Below are positions 27,598 through 36,306 of a stretch of 64,000 nt of DNA, one piece after another. Both the position numbers and the translations under genes were made by a program. The first letter of the stretch is position 1. Each line of letters begins with the position of its first letter. Location: contig NZ_CP098732.1 of the NCBI RefSeq assembly GCF_023824315.1, forward strand, positions 372,001-436,000, written 5' to 3'. Source of the DNA: Acinetobacter tibetensis (GTDB lineage Bacteria > Pseudomonadota > Gammaproteobacteria > Pseudomonadales > Moraxellaceae). The notes under the pieces are model-generated. The model saw nothing but the letters and a program-made list of their open reading frames with translations, searched no databases and was not told the origin of the DNA.

Positions 27598-28461
27598 CTA
27601 TTCAGACCTAAATTCAGCCCAAGAGTTAAAGGATTGATCTATGCGCTGAGGAATATATAAGACTTTGGCAAAGTTACGGGTCATACACTCTGTTTCCAGA
27701 ATTTCGCCACTTTTATATTTCTCTTTACGATGGCGCCAGATTTCATTCTGTCGATAATAGTCTTGACCAATTTTTAAGAAAGCATGCTGCTGTTCAAACA
27801 CATGATAGACATAACCCAAGTCTGCCGAACAGCGAAGTTCTCCTTCCAGACATTTATCACTAAACCACAGGCGAATCTGAAAGGTATGCGGCGTCGGATT
27901 ATAAAATTGATAATCAATATAGTTATAAAAGATCGCGGCACCGCTACCAAAAGGTAAAACCCGTCCTTGATCGGGGAAGGGATCAAATGAGTGCTGTGCG
28001 CGTTGTACCACCTGTAGTGGGCTATGGAGGACCAACCAATGAATCAGATTGGCAATTTGGCAAATTCCACCGCCAATCCCGCCTCGTGCTTGGCCAAAAC
28101 TCAGCTCCATTCCTTCAACATAGCCTTTGGCTTGTGTAGGTTGTCCAACCAGTTGGCAGAAAGAAAACGTTTGCTTAGGATGAATGAGAATGCCTGAAAT
28201 ACAAGGGCTGGCTATTTTTAGATTGATGACTTTGTTGTGTTGCCAGTGCTGCTCACTGTCACCTAATTTTCGGATTAAAACCGATTGATGTTTTTTAACC
28301 CGATAAGGCAAGGGGGTTGAGCACTTCTGTTGGGCATAATCTTGACCATCAGTTTTCCATTGCCAATAGCGTAACGCCCGTCGGGTACGGGTCGATAAAA
28401 AGTAAAACAGTGGATGATACTGGCTAATCGGTTTATTGATAAAACGTCGAATGAATTTCAT
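27598..28461 (-). CDS. VanW family protein
   Basis: 287 residues. The VanW core is clear: FSFCQLVGQPTQAKGYVEGM, then GGIGGGICQIANLIHWLVLH and VVQRAQHSFDPFPDQGRVLPF. The N-terminus is basic with no signal peptide. VanW was named from glycopeptide-resistance clusters of Gram-positives, but its biochemical role is not established, and there is no other van gene here. The gene lies between prlC and rnr on the same strand and is separated from rnr by a strong terminator. Confidence 0.85.
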   Translation of the reverse strand: MKFIRRFINKPISQYHPLFYFLSTRTRRALRYWQWKTDGQDYAQQKCSTPLPYRVKKHQSVLIRKLGDSEQHWQHNKVINLKIASPCISGILIHPKQTFSFCQLVGQPTQAKGYVEGMELSFGQARGGIGGGICQIANLIHWLVLHSPLQVVQRAQHSFDPFPDQGRVLPFGSGAAIFYNYIDYQFYNPTPHTFQIRLWFSDKCLEGELRCSADLGYVYHVFEQQHAFLKIGQDYYRQNEIWRHRKEKYKSGEILETECMTRNFAKVLYIPQRIDQSFNSWAEFRSE

Positions 28462-28464
28462 GAT

Positions 28465-28506
28465 ATTTTTATAAAAAAGGGTGTTAAGGCGAGAAGCCTT
28501 AACACC
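28465..28506 (-). terminator. rho-independent terminator of rnr
   Basis: GGTGTTAAGGC (28480-28490) pairs perfectly with GCCTTAACACC (28496-28506) around GAGAA. On the minus strand it is followed by CTTTTTTA, nine bases after the rnr stop. Confidence 0.9.
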
Positions 28507-28514
28507 TTATAGGT

Positions 28515-30950
28515 TTATTCACTACGCACTTTTGCGTTGGCTTTTTTCTTTTTCACTTTATTTTTTTTCTTGGCTTTGTCTTTGTTTTTAGCATCGGTTT
28601 TACTGGATGCTTTCTTATCGGCTTTTTTACCATAAGAATTAGACTTGGCTTTCTTCTTCGTGACTGGCTGATCGCCAGATTCACGGGCTTCCGTTGAAGC
28701 TTTCGCTGCACGTGGGATGAACGTTTCTTCTTTTACCTGAACTGTTGCTGTTTTGGCAATACGTGGAGCACGGCTACGAATCGCACGTCCTGCATGGCTC
28801 AGTTGTTGAATCAGTTCAAAATCAATCTTGCGTTCTTCTAAGTTGACTGCTGCAACTTTAATTTTAACTTCATCGCCTAAACCAAAAGTTTGCCCACGGT
28901 TTTGTCCCACCAGACTTTGGCTGACTTGGTCAAACACAAAAAAGTCATCGCCTAGTTTACTGACATGCACCATACCATCGACATACAGGTCTTTCAGGGT
29001 CACGAACAAACCAAATTCTGCCACAGCGGAAATCACCCCGACAAATTCATCCCCTAGATGCTGTTGCATATAGTGGCATTTTAACCACATGGTCACAGAG
29101 CGAGATGCTTCATCTGCACGACGTTCAGTCTGAGAGAAATGTTCACCTGCATCATCCAGTGCTGCGCCTGAAAGTGGGAATGGTTTTCCGGCTAATTTTG
29201 CTTTAATGGCACGATGCAGCAGTAAATCTGGGTAGCGGCGAATTGGCGAAGTGAAGTGGGTATACGCTTCATAAGCCAGACCATAGTGTCCTGCATTTTT
29301 TGCGCCGTAATACGCTTGCATCATAGAGCGTAACAACACTGCATGAATACTTGGTGCATCGATACGATCTTTGGTCGCTTCAATAACCGCCTGATAATCA
29401 GCTTGAGTGGGTTGGTCAGAGAATTTCAATCCTAATAATTTGACAAAATCACGGACTTTTTGAATGCGAGAGAACTCAGGTGGTTCATGCACACGGTACA
29501 GCATTGGAATATCATGCTCGAGAGCAAACTCAGCCGCAGCCACGTTCGCCAACAACATACATTCTTCAATCAGTTTATGTGCATCGTTACGCGTACGTGG
29601 CAGAATTTCATTAATGCCGCCCAAATCGTCAAAGGTCATGTAGGTTTCGACGGTTTCAAATTCCATGGCATGACGTTTGCCGCGTAAGTCTTTAAGGACT
29701 TGATACAGTTGGAGTAAAGTATTCAGTGATTTACGTACTTCACGGTCTTCAGGAACCGCAGCGCTATCGCCATCAAAATATTGGGCAACTTGTGTGTAGG
29801 TCAGACGTGCTTTGGAATGCATGACTGAAGGGTAAAATTCAAAGTCTGTCACGCGACCCGCACGGGAAAGTTTTAAATCACAGACCATACATAAACGGTC
29901 TACATGTGGATTTAAAGAACATAACCCATTCGAGAGGGCTTCGGGTAACATTGGCAGCACAAAATGTGGAAAATAAACTGACGTGCCACGTTCTTGCGCT
30001 TCATCATCCAGCGGTTTGCCAATACGCACATAATGACTGACATCGGCAATCGCCACGACTACACGATAGCCTCCGCCAGAACGTTTTTCGGCATAAACGG
30101 CATCATCAAAGTCACGAGCATCTTCACCATCAATGGTGACTAAAGGCAAGTCACGTAGGTCGATGCGACCTTCACGGTCTTTGGCCGTTGGTTCTTTAAA
30201 GCTTTCGGCCTCTTTGATGACTTCTTCTGGAAACTCGTAAGGTAAACCAAATTCTAAAATGGTTTGTGGAATAATGATTTCAGTATCCGCTTTGTCCGCC
30301 ATGGACTGGATCACGTGTCCCGTCGCGAATTCTTCACGAGTTGGATAGTCGTCAATCGCAATACGGACTGAATCACCCAGTTTGAGTTTTGCGTGCTCAA
30401 TCAACTCTTTTTCTAGTGTAATGGGTTGATGTGCATTCGGATTGGCAGGTTGAATAAAGTATTCACCTTCATGTTGTGAGACTTTTCCGATGATTTGCTT
30501 GACGCGACGTTGCAAAACTTCAGAAATAAAGCCCCACGCTTTACCTTTGCGATCAACCGAAGTTTGTTGCACTTTAACCCGATCACCATTAAAGACTTGG
30601 CGGAGTTCACGTTCAGGTAAAAATAGATCATCATGACCTGCAATACTGGCTGTACCAAAGCCTTTACTGTTGATATAGACCGTAGCTTCATAGCTCGGTT
30701 GATCGGCCATACGTTGAAATTTAAAACCATCTTTCATCAGTTGACCATCACGCACCATAGCGATAAGGCGGTGACTTAGCGCATCAATGCTCTTTTGATC
30801 GGCAATTTGGAAATGTTCCACTAAATCAGCATGCGATTGTGGCGAGTTTAATTGTTCTATGGTTTCTAAAATGAGCGTACGGCTCGGAATAGGATTTTCG
30901 TAGCGTTCAGCTTCCGCTTTGGCTTCAGGATCGACCCAATTTTTCATCAT
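28515..30950 (-). CDS. rnr: ribonuclease R
   Basis: 811 residues. A winged-helix-like N-terminus is followed by cold-shock OB folds, the RNB catalytic domain with DGEDARDFDDAVYAEKRSGG (acidic metal ligands, about residue 276 on) and RRYPDLLLHRAIK, and an S1 domain (FVGVISAVAEFGLFVTLKDL). The C-terminal 90 residues are Lys-rich (KKKAKSNSYGKKADKKASSK and beyond), as in E. coli RNase R, where the tail helps unwind and bind structured RNA. It degrades structured RNA 3' to 5' and takes part in rRNA quality control. ATGATG marks the start. Confidence 0.95.
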   Translation of the reverse strand: MMKNWVDPEAKAEAERYENPIPSRTLILETIEQLNSPQSHADLVEHFQIADQKSIDALSHRLIAMVRDGQLMKDGFKFQRMADQPSYEATVYINSKGFGTASIAGHDDLFLPERELRQVFNGDRVKVQQTSVDRKGKAWGFISEVLQRRVKQIIGKVSQHEGEYFIQPANPNAHQPITLEKELIEHAKLKLGDSVRIAIDDYPTREEFATGHVIQSMADKADTEIIIPQTILEFGLPYEFPEEVIKEAESFKEPTAKDREGRIDLRDLPLVTIDGEDARDFDDAVYAEKRSGGGYRVVVAIADVSHYVRIGKPLDDEAQERGTSVYFPHFVLPMLPEALSNGLCSLNPHVDRLCMVCDLKLSRAGRVTDFEFYPSVMHSKARLTYTQVAQYFDGDSAAVPEDREVRKSLNTLLQLYQVLKDLRGKRHAMEFETVETYMTFDDLGGINEILPRTRNDAHKLIEECMLLANVAAAEFALEHDIPMLYRVHEPPEFSRIQKVRDFVKLLGLKFSDQPTQADYQAVIEATKDRIDAPSIHAVLLRSMMQAYYGAKNAGHYGLAYEAYTHFTSPIRRYPDLLLHRAIKAKLAGKPFPLSGAALDDAGEHFSQTERRADEASRSVTMWLKCHYMQQHLGDEFVGVISAVAEFGLFVTLKDLYVDGMVHVSKLGDDFFVFDQVSQSLVGQNRGQTFGLGDEVKIKVAAVNLEERKIDFELIQQLSHAGRAIRSRAPRIAKTATVQVKEETFIPRAAKASTEARESGDQPVTKKKAKSNSYGKKADKKASSKTDAKNKDKAKKKNKVKKKKANAKVRSE

Positions 30951-31173
30951 GGATTTGGTTTTGTGTCAGAAGATAGGATTAGCATAAGACATGCTGCGTC
31001 AGACTGCACGTAAATGATTGCAATAATGTGTTTTTCACGGCGCAATTCAACTTAGCTGGTTGAGTTTTGGATACTAGAAGCTGAGATACCGTATAAATTC
31101 CGTTCAAGTTTGGATGAATTGCTTAAAAAGTATTTAAATGAGCAAAAAAAAGTAAAAAATTGATCGTCTTTGC

Positions 31174-31202
31174 TTGCAGTGCTAGCATGAAGTTTGTATT
31201 AT
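31174..31202 (+). promoter_or_regulatory. promoter of the tRNA-Ser/tRNA-Arg unit
   Basis: TTGCAG (31174-31179) and TATTAT (31197-31202) have a 17-bp spacer and a GGCGGC discriminator, 14 bp before tRNA-Ser. The GC-rich discriminator suggests stringent control. Confidence 0.65.
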
Positions 31203-31215
31203 GGCGGCACGTTAC

Positions 31216-31305
31216 GGTGAGATGGGTGAGTGGCTGAAACCACATCCCTGCTAAGGATGCGTACGGGTAACTGTACCGAGGGTTCGAATCCCTCTCTCAC
31301 CGCCA
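31216..31305 (+). tRNA. tRNA-Ser (anticodon GCT)
   Basis: 90 nt with acceptor stem GGTGAGA/TCTCACC, anticodon loop CTGCTAA, a long variable arm as expected for Ser, the TTCGAAT T-loop and an encoded CCA. It reads AGC and AGU codons. Confidence 0.95.
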
Positions 31306-31319
31306 ACTTTACTTATGTC

Positions 31320-31396
31320 GCGCTCATAGCTCAGCTGGATAGAGCACTTGGCTACGAACTAAGGGGTCGGGAGTTCGAATCTCTCTGAGCGCACCA
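31320..31396 (+). tRNA. tRNA-Arg (anticodon ACG), copy 1
   Basis: 77 nt, acceptor GCGCTCA/TGAGCGC, anticodon loop CTACGAA, T-loop TTCGAAT, CCA encoded. The A of ACG is presumably edited to inosine by TadA, allowing CGU, CGC and CGA decoding. It lies 14 bp after tRNA-Ser and is identical to the copies at 31445 and 32307. Confidence 0.95.
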
Positions 31397-31444
31397 ATAA
31401 GTAAACTGTATGTAACGTATCGCCTGAATTGGCACACAAGTAAT

Positions 31445-31521
31445 GCGCTCATAGCTCAGCTGGATAGAGCACTTGGCTACGAACTAAGGGGTCGGGAGTT
31501 CGAATCTCTCTGAGCGCACCA
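31445..31521 (+). tRNA. tRNA-Arg (anticodon ACG), copy 2
   Basis: Identical in all 77 bases to copy 1. The 48-bp spacer between them has no promoter match, so Ser-Arg-Arg is probably one transcript ended by the terminator at 31534. Confidence 0.95.
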
Positions 31522-31533
31522 ACTTGAACAATT

Positions 31534-31557
31534 AACCGCACACGTTGCGGTTTTTTT
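31534..31557 (+). terminator. terminator of the tRNA Ser-Arg-Arg transcript
   Basis: AACCGCA (31534-31540) pairs with TGCGGTT (31546-31552) around CACGT, with a run of seven Ts. Confidence 0.85.
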
Positions 31558-31593
31558 GTGCGTGAAATTTATAAAAATAGTAGATTAAATAAT

Positions 31594-32208
31594 ATGAACC
31601 TTGCACTTTTTGATTTCGATAACACCATTACACATTCCGACAGTTTTAGTCATTTTTTAAAATATTCATTGCCCTATCGAAAACAGTTATTCGGTGGTTT
31701 AAGCGTTGCGCCGTGGCTCATTGGGTTTCGGCTAGGATATGTTAATGATCAACAAATTAGAATCCGACTTTGTCGTGCTGCTTTTAAAAACTATCCTGCC
31801 ATAATGCTTGAGCAACAAGGTCAGCAATTTTCGAAAACAATTTTGCCCAATTTAATGAATGAACATACCCTCCAACAAATCGCGAATCATCAACAAAAAG
31901 GAGATCAAGTTGTGGTGGTCTCATCCTCTTTAGATGTTTATTTAAGCCATTGGTGTCAGCAACAGCGCATTGATCTGATCTGTAATCAGTTAGAAGTACG
32001 AGAGGGCTGTTATACAGGAGAGTTACAACAGGGTGATTGTGGGTATGTGGAAAAAGCTAAGCGTATACAACAGAAGTATTGTTTAGGTGATTTTGATGCT
32101 GTATACGCCTATGGAGATAGCCCGAATGATCATGCAATGTTGGCGTTAGCCGACCATAAATTTTATCAGGGACAAGAAATAAAGGTTTCGAATGAGTTGT
32201 CGGTTTAA
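31594..32208 (+). CDS. HAD-superfamily IB phosphatase (SerB/CicA-like)
   Basis: 204 residues from MNLALFDFDNTITHSDSFSH. DFDNT is HAD motif I, VVVSSSLDVYLSHW motif II with its Ser, and YGDSPNDHAML motifs III/IV. Helical cap sequence lies between I and II, as in class IB enzymes such as phosphoserine phosphatase. The substrate is unknown; SerB itself is normally larger, with an ACT or extra domain. The start at 31594 is chosen over 31558 because the upstream residues overlap the terminator region. It lies between tRNA-Arg copies 2 and 3. Confidence 0.85.
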   Translation: MNLALFDFDNTITHSDSFSHFLKYSLPYRKQLFGGLSVAPWLIGFRLGYVNDQQIRIRLCRAAFKNYPAIMLEQQGQQFSKTILPNLMNEHTLQQIANHQQKGDQVVVVSSSLDVYLSHWCQQQRIDLICNQLEVREGCYTGELQQGDCGYVEKAKRIQQKYCLGDFDAVYAYGDSPNDHAMLALADHKFYQGQEIKVSNELSV

Positions 32209-32306
32209 GGAAGGGTTGCCTAATAACTAAGCATTCAAAATCATTTTTTGAAAAAAGACTAGGCATCTTGATAAAAGTGCGTATAATGCCCAACCATCAA
32301 GACGTC

Positions 32307-32383
32307 GCGCTCATAGCTCAGCTGGATAGAGCACTTGGCTACGAACTAAGGGGTCGGGAGTTCGAATCTCTCTGAGCGCACCA
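32307..32383 (+). tRNA. tRNA-Arg (anticodon ACG), copy 3
   Basis: Identical to the copies at 31320 and 31445. It probably has its own promoter: a perfect TATAAT at 32282-32287 with a GCCC discriminator, although the -35 region is weak. Confidence 0.95.
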
Positions 32384-32427
32384 ACTTGATAGCTTAGATC
32401 ATTTATCTGATCTATCGCATAAAAAAG

Positions 32428-32451
32428 AAACCGCATTTTTTGCGGTTTTTT
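32428..32451 (+). terminator. terminator after tRNA-Arg copy 3
   Basis: AAACCGCA (32428-32435) pairs with TGCGGTTT (32441-32448) around TTTTT, then further Ts. It is closely similar to the terminator after copy 2, which supports duplication of the tRNA-terminator block. Confidence 0.85.
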
Positions 32452-32594
32452 TGTGCCTAAAATAACGCAAAGGCATGTCTATTTCGTGACAAAAATAAAA
32501 ATCTGTTGCTGCTAAGTCACAATGAAAAGCATAAAGAAAAGCTAAAATTTGGTGTACTATGCTGTGGTCTCGTTTTCAGATTGATGATGGATTT

Positions 32595-33098
32595 ATGTCA
32601 GACAGCAAGCCTGCCTTATCTTTACGTTATTATTTAAACCTTGAAGAATCTCAGGATGGCTTTGCTTTAGCCACCTTTGGTAAAAAGCTGTTCACACGTT
32701 TTATTACCCCTTTAATTAGTATTGCCATCATTGGATGGGGTATTTATTTAGGTTTTACTGGGGTAGGACGCTATTACGTTGCACTGGGCGTATTTTTCTT
32801 GGTTTTACAACTGGTTTTGCGCTATTGGTTCTTGCCGATGATGTTTAAGCGTCAGTTTGTAAAATATCAATTTGGGAAAAGCGAGCAAGGCATCGATTTG
32901 TATCAGGAACATGCTGATATTTATGCCAATGGGCGTAAAAAAATCGTGCACTATCATGAAGTACAGAATTTTGCAGTAGGTAAGCTGACCTACATGCTTG
33001 AATTAAAAAATCGCACTGTGGTGATTGTGCCAAAACGTGCCTTTGCAACGGCTGAAGATCAAAACATATTTGAAAATACATTCAAACATTCTAAATAA
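32595..33098 (+). CDS. YcxB-like two-helix membrane protein
   Basis: 167 residues from MSDSKPALSLRYYLNLEESQ. Two membrane helices at about residues 37-55 and 60-82 are followed by a soluble domain in which HADIYANGRKKIVHYHEVQN and TVVIVPKRAFATAEDQNIFE resemble the YcxB-like C-terminal domain. Function is not established for the family. The Met 12 codons upstream (32559) is less likely, since the family N-terminus starts near the charged LRYYLNLEE segment. Confidence 0.65.
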   Translation: MSDSKPALSLRYYLNLEESQDGFALATFGKKLFTRFITPLISIAIIGWGIYLGFTGVGRYYVALGVFFLVLQLVLRYWFLPMMFKRQFVKYQFGKSEQGIDLYQEHADIYANGRKKIVHYHEVQNFAVGKLTYMLELKNRTVVIVPKRAFATAEDQNIFENTFKHSK

Positions 33099-33134
33099 AA
33101 GATTTATTGTCACAAAAAAGTCGAAGGGAAGATC

Positions 33135-33779
33135 ATGAATACACGTCCATCTAAAATTGTTTGTGTCGGTCGTAGCTATGCAGACCATGCCAGAGAGTTG
33201 GGAAATGCTATTCCCGACCGTCCTGTATTGTTTATTAAGCCACCGAGCAGCCTAAAAGCACTGGAAGATGGAATTTCGTGGAACTCGGCGTGGGGCAGTT
33301 GTCATTATGAATGTGAACTAACCTTGCGAATTGATCGTGAACTGAAAGCAGAAACTGATCCATTGAAAGCCTTGCAAGCAGTGGGTGCTGTGACTTTGGG
33401 CTTAGATTTAACCTTACGTGATGTACAGGATGATTTGAAACAGAAAGGTCAGCCGTGGGAACGTGCCAAAGCTTTTGATGGTTCATGCATGGTGGCAGAT
33501 TGGGTCGATATTACTGACGTAGTTAAAGATTGGAACGATGTACATTACACCTTGCACGTGAATGACGAACTTCGTCAACAAGGCAATACATCGCATTTAA
33601 TTTTTGATATTGGTACATTATTGGCAGATATGAGTCAGTTCTTTACCTTAGAAGTGGGCGATGTGATCATGACGGGTACACCTGCAGGCGTTGCAGCATT
33701 ACAAGCGGGTGATCAACTGAAAATGACCTTGCAAGGTCAGCAACAAGACTATGTCTGGAATACTTTTGTTCATGCCTAA
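33135..33779 (+). CDS. fumarylacetoacetate hydrolase family protein
   Basis: 214 residues, the length of the short single-domain FAH proteins such as YcgM. IVCVGRSYADHARELGN, FIKPPSSL, and HYECELTLRI (metal-binding Glu residues) are followed by DLTLRDVQDDLKQKGQPWER and VGDVIMTGTPAGVAAL. Members act as acylpyruvate hydrolases or oxaloacetate decarboxylases/tautomerases with Mg2+. The exact substrate cannot be read. It is the only gene between two terminator-bounded units. Confidence 0.88.
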   Translation: MNTRPSKIVCVGRSYADHARELGNAIPDRPVLFIKPPSSLKALEDGISWNSAWGSCHYECELTLRIDRELKAETDPLKALQAVGAVTLGLDLTLRDVQDDLKQKGQPWERAKAFDGSCMVADWVDITDVVKDWNDVHYTLHVNDELRQQGNTSHLIFDIGTLLADMSQFFTLEVGDVIMTGTPAGVAALQAGDQLKMTLQGQQQDYVWNTFVHA

Positions 33780-33793
33780 GTCAAGTTGAAGAT

Positions 33794-33823
33794 AAAAAGG
33801 ACTGTATTTACAGTCCTTTTTTA
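33794..33823. terminator. bidirectional terminator after the FAH gene
   Basis: AAAAAGGACTGTA (33794-33806) pairs with TACAGTCCTTTTT (33809-33821) with a minimal loop. It serves both the FAH gene and the convergent AraC-type gene that stops at 33821. Confidence 0.88.
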
Positions 33824-34627
33824 TTTGGATTGTTTTTCCGCGGCATAGTTCTTGCGAAATTGATCAGGCGTGCAACGCATCCAACGTTTGAATAAGTTAA
33901 TAAAAGCAGAGGCATTGGCATAACCTAAATCCAGTGCGATGCTTTCTACTGTTTTGTTTTCATTCAGCATCGACATGGCTTTAATTACTTTCAGTCGTTG
34001 TCGCCATTCATTTAAGGACATGCCCAGTTCTTGCTGACTATAACGTGCCAGTGTGCGCTCGGTCATATTGATCCGCTGTGCCAGTTGTGCCAGCGTGCTT
34101 TGATCGGCTGGATGTTGTTGTAGATAGTCCAATAAATTCTGTAGAGCAGAATGCTTACTTGAAGGTAAATAACTGCCCACCCATTTGGCATGTCGCAGTT
34201 GATCTAATAGCACATGCAACAAACGCAAGTGTTCAGGGTCATGATCAGGTAGGGGATGATAGCGCAAATGATGTAATAACGCAGGGACTAAGGCTGAGGT
34301 CAGCAAAATACCTGCCTGTTTTGGTAGGGCTGCGCACAAGCTTTCATGTACGTATAAAGTGGAGTGAGTCACTTCGGTACGGTTAATGCCTGCATGTTTT
34401 AAATGTGGAGGTAACCAAATGCCATAAGGCGGTGGCGTCAAGAAATGATGCTGTTCCACTTGGACTTCGAGCACGCCGTTGAGGGCATAGACAAATTCTC
34501 CCCAAGCGTGTTCGTGTGTGGGATGGCAAGATTCTGCGGGTGCATCGGAAATGCGAAACCACAGCGGTGCAGGAATATCATCGTTGGTCGGCATGGGATG
34601 ATAGTCATGTTGTAAACGTGTATGCAT
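33821..34627 (-). CDS. AraC-family transcriptional regulator
   Basis: 268 residues. An N-terminal cupin-like sensor (THEHAWGEFVYALNGVLEVQ, HFLTPPPYGIWLPPHLKH) is followed by two helix-turn-helix motifs: STLAQLAQRINMTERTLARY and VESIALDLGYANASAFINLF, ending in FKRWMRCTPDQFRKNY. The gene is divergent from the DMT transporter gene at 34745, with a 117-bp shared region, so it most likely controls that transporter. The effector is unknown. Confidence 0.9.
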   Translation of the reverse strand: MHTRLQHDYHPMPTNDDIPAPLWFRISDAPAESCHPTHEHAWGEFVYALNGVLEVQVEQHHFLTPPPYGIWLPPHLKHAGINRTEVTHSTLYVHESLCAALPKQAGILLTSALVPALLHHLRYHPLPDHDPEHLRLLHVLLDQLRHAKWVGSYLPSSKHSALQNLLDYLQQHPADQSTLAQLAQRINMTERTLARYSQQELGMSLNEWRQRLKVIKAMSMLNENKTVESIALDLGYANASAFINLFKRWMRCTPDQFRKNYAAEKQSK

Positions 34628-34744
34628 CTATTTCTCCCGCTGCTCATTTTGCCTGAATAATGGTATGGGTTGTCTGTTTTGAAGTATATCTTTTAAAAGT
34701 GACAGGTCTATAGTGGTCATTTATGAATTGAGCTGGAGTAGACC

Positions 34745-35680
34745 GTGAGTGAGCGTCGGGCATTAGACAGTAAAGCATCAGGCATTATGTTTGTGCTGTG
34801 TATTATTTGGGGTTTGCAGCAAGTGATTTTAAAAATGGCTGCGCCAGATATTTCTGCTGTGATGCAAATTGCATTACGTTCAGGTCTTTCCGCGCTGATG
34901 GTTTATCCCATGATTAAGCTTGCAGATGGCGGTTCTTTATGGAGCCGAGATTATTTAGCCGCAGGTATTCTCGTTGGTGTATTGTTTGCTTCTGAATTTT
35001 TTTTGGTGGCACAAGCATTACGTTTTACCTCGGCATCACATACCGTGGTTTTGCTGTATACCGCGCCAATCTTTGTGGCTTTAGGGTTGCACTGGAAGCT
35101 CCCTTCTGAGCGGCTGAGTATGTTGCAGTGGAGTGGGATTGCACTTGCATTCTTCGGTATTAGCATTGCTTTTCTGTTTCATCCAACTGGTTCAGCAGCG
35201 GCATCGAGCACGGTTTTGTGGGGAGATGCCTTGGCATTACTGGCGGGAATTTTATGGGCGGCAACCACGATTGCGGTGCGTTTAACTAAGTTGGCGGAAG
35301 CACCTGCAACGCAGACCTTGTTTTATCAACTTTTGATTGCGTTTCTATTGCTATTTCCACTGGCATTTGCAATGGGACAAGCCAGTATTGATTGGACGCC
35401 GTTTGCGATTGGTAGTTTGCTGTTCCATACCATTATTGTGTCTTTTGCCAGTTATCTGATTTGGTTTTGGCTATTAAAAGAGTATCTGGCTTCTCGTTTG
35501 GGGGTATTCTCCTTTTTAACCCCATTGTTTGGGGTGTTATGTGGGGTTGTCTTGCTCAATGAAAAAATTGAACTGAACTTTATTGTTGGTACTGTATTGG
35601 TGATGTTGGGCATTATGGTGGTGAGTCTACAAGGCTGGGTGCAATCACGAAGTTTTGCAAAAGCTTTAAAATCGGATTAA
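34745..35680 (+). CDS. DMT-superfamily (EamA) transporter
   Basis: 311 residues with a GTG start after GCTGGAGTAGACC. Ten helices in two EamA repeats: IMFVLCIIWGLQQVILKMAA and HTVVLLYTAPIFVALGLHWK in the first, LAGILWAATTIAVRLTKLAE and FSFLTPLFGVLCGVVLLNEK in the second. It is likely an exporter of a small metabolite or toxic compound under the divergent AraC-type regulator; the substrate is not deducible. Confidence 0.88.
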   Translation: MSERRALDSKASGIMFVLCIIWGLQQVILKMAAPDISAVMQIALRSGLSALMVYPMIKLADGGSLWSRDYLAAGILVGVLFASEFFLVAQALRFTSASHTVVLLYTAPIFVALGLHWKLPSERLSMLQWSGIALAFFGISIAFLFHPTGSAAASSTVLWGDALALLAGILWAATTIAVRLTKLAEAPATQTLFYQLLIAFLLLFPLAFAMGQASIDWTPFAIGSLLFHTIIVSFASYLIWFWLLKEYLASRLGVFSFLTPLFGVLCGVVLLNEKIELNFIVGTVLVMLGIMVVSLQGWVQSRSFAKALKSD

Positions 35681-35700
35681 TTCCTCTTTAAATATTTACA

Positions 35701-35728
35701 AAAAAGCCTGTCATGAAGACAGGCTTTT
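35701..35728. terminator. bidirectional terminator
   Basis: AAAAGCCTGTC pairs with GACAGGCTTTT (35718-35728) around ATGAA. It lies between the convergent transporter and lipoprotein genes. Confidence 0.88.
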
Positions 35729-35743
35729 AATTAAGTCAAAAAA

Positions 35744-36229
35744 TTAAGGATGGTATAAGTTGATAAAAGCATGATAAGCAGAGGATTGTTGTCCATTACG
35801 ATATACAGGACGGGTAATATTGCCTTTATCTGTCACCAGTTTTAATTCAATATCTTTGGCATTTTTAAACGTACTTAAGAAGGAACTAGGCACCACAATG
35901 TAGTTAGATGAACGATGAGGAACCATACGGCCAATGTATTCATGTGTGGTTGCTGCCGCAGGAACATAACTATAGGTTTTTTGATCAATTAAGAACACAA
36001 ACTGCTGAATATCATAATCATCTTTCGCACTAGGTAAATAGGCCGTAACTTTTAAATTGCTACGATTTTGTTCGTTCCACGCTACTTTCACCGCAGGGCA
36101 AAGTTCATTTTGTTCACAGATCAACAACCCTGTAGAAGCGATATTTTGAGGTTGTGTGCTTGAAGTTGTACAGCCTACAAGCCCGATAGTGGCTACTATT
36201 CCGAATAGACTGGTTTTTAAAATATTCAT
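35744..36229 (-). CDS. small lipoprotein of unknown function
   Basis: 161 residues from MNILKTSLFGIVATIGLVGC; the last residue of that stretch, Cys20, is the lipidation site. Starting further upstream (36268) would spoil the signal peptide. The mature part has a Cys pair (LLICEQNELCPAV) and a beta-rich region (DIQQFVFLIDQKTYSYVPAA). I recognise no named family. It is 78 bp downstream of the Ntn hydrolase gene on the same strand and may be co-transcribed. Confidence 0.7.
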   Translation of the reverse strand: MNILKTSLFGIVATIGLVGCTTSSTQPQNIASTGLLICEQNELCPAVKVAWNEQNRSNLKVTAYLPSAKDDYDIQQFVFLIDQKTYSYVPAAATTHEYIGRMVPHRSSNYIVVPSSFLSTFKNAKDIELKLVTDKGNITRPVYRNGQQSSAYHAFINLYHP

Positions 36230-36306
36230 GTTTAACCTTTGTTGATATCGATAGAAAACTAATGACACATCTTTTTCATAAATGAATGCTATGTGCCATG
36301 CAGTAT

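Noticed and set aside
31216..32451. tRNA cluster as integration site of a genomic island
   Set aside because: No integrase, no partial tRNA 3' end repeat and no composition change in the surrounding genes.
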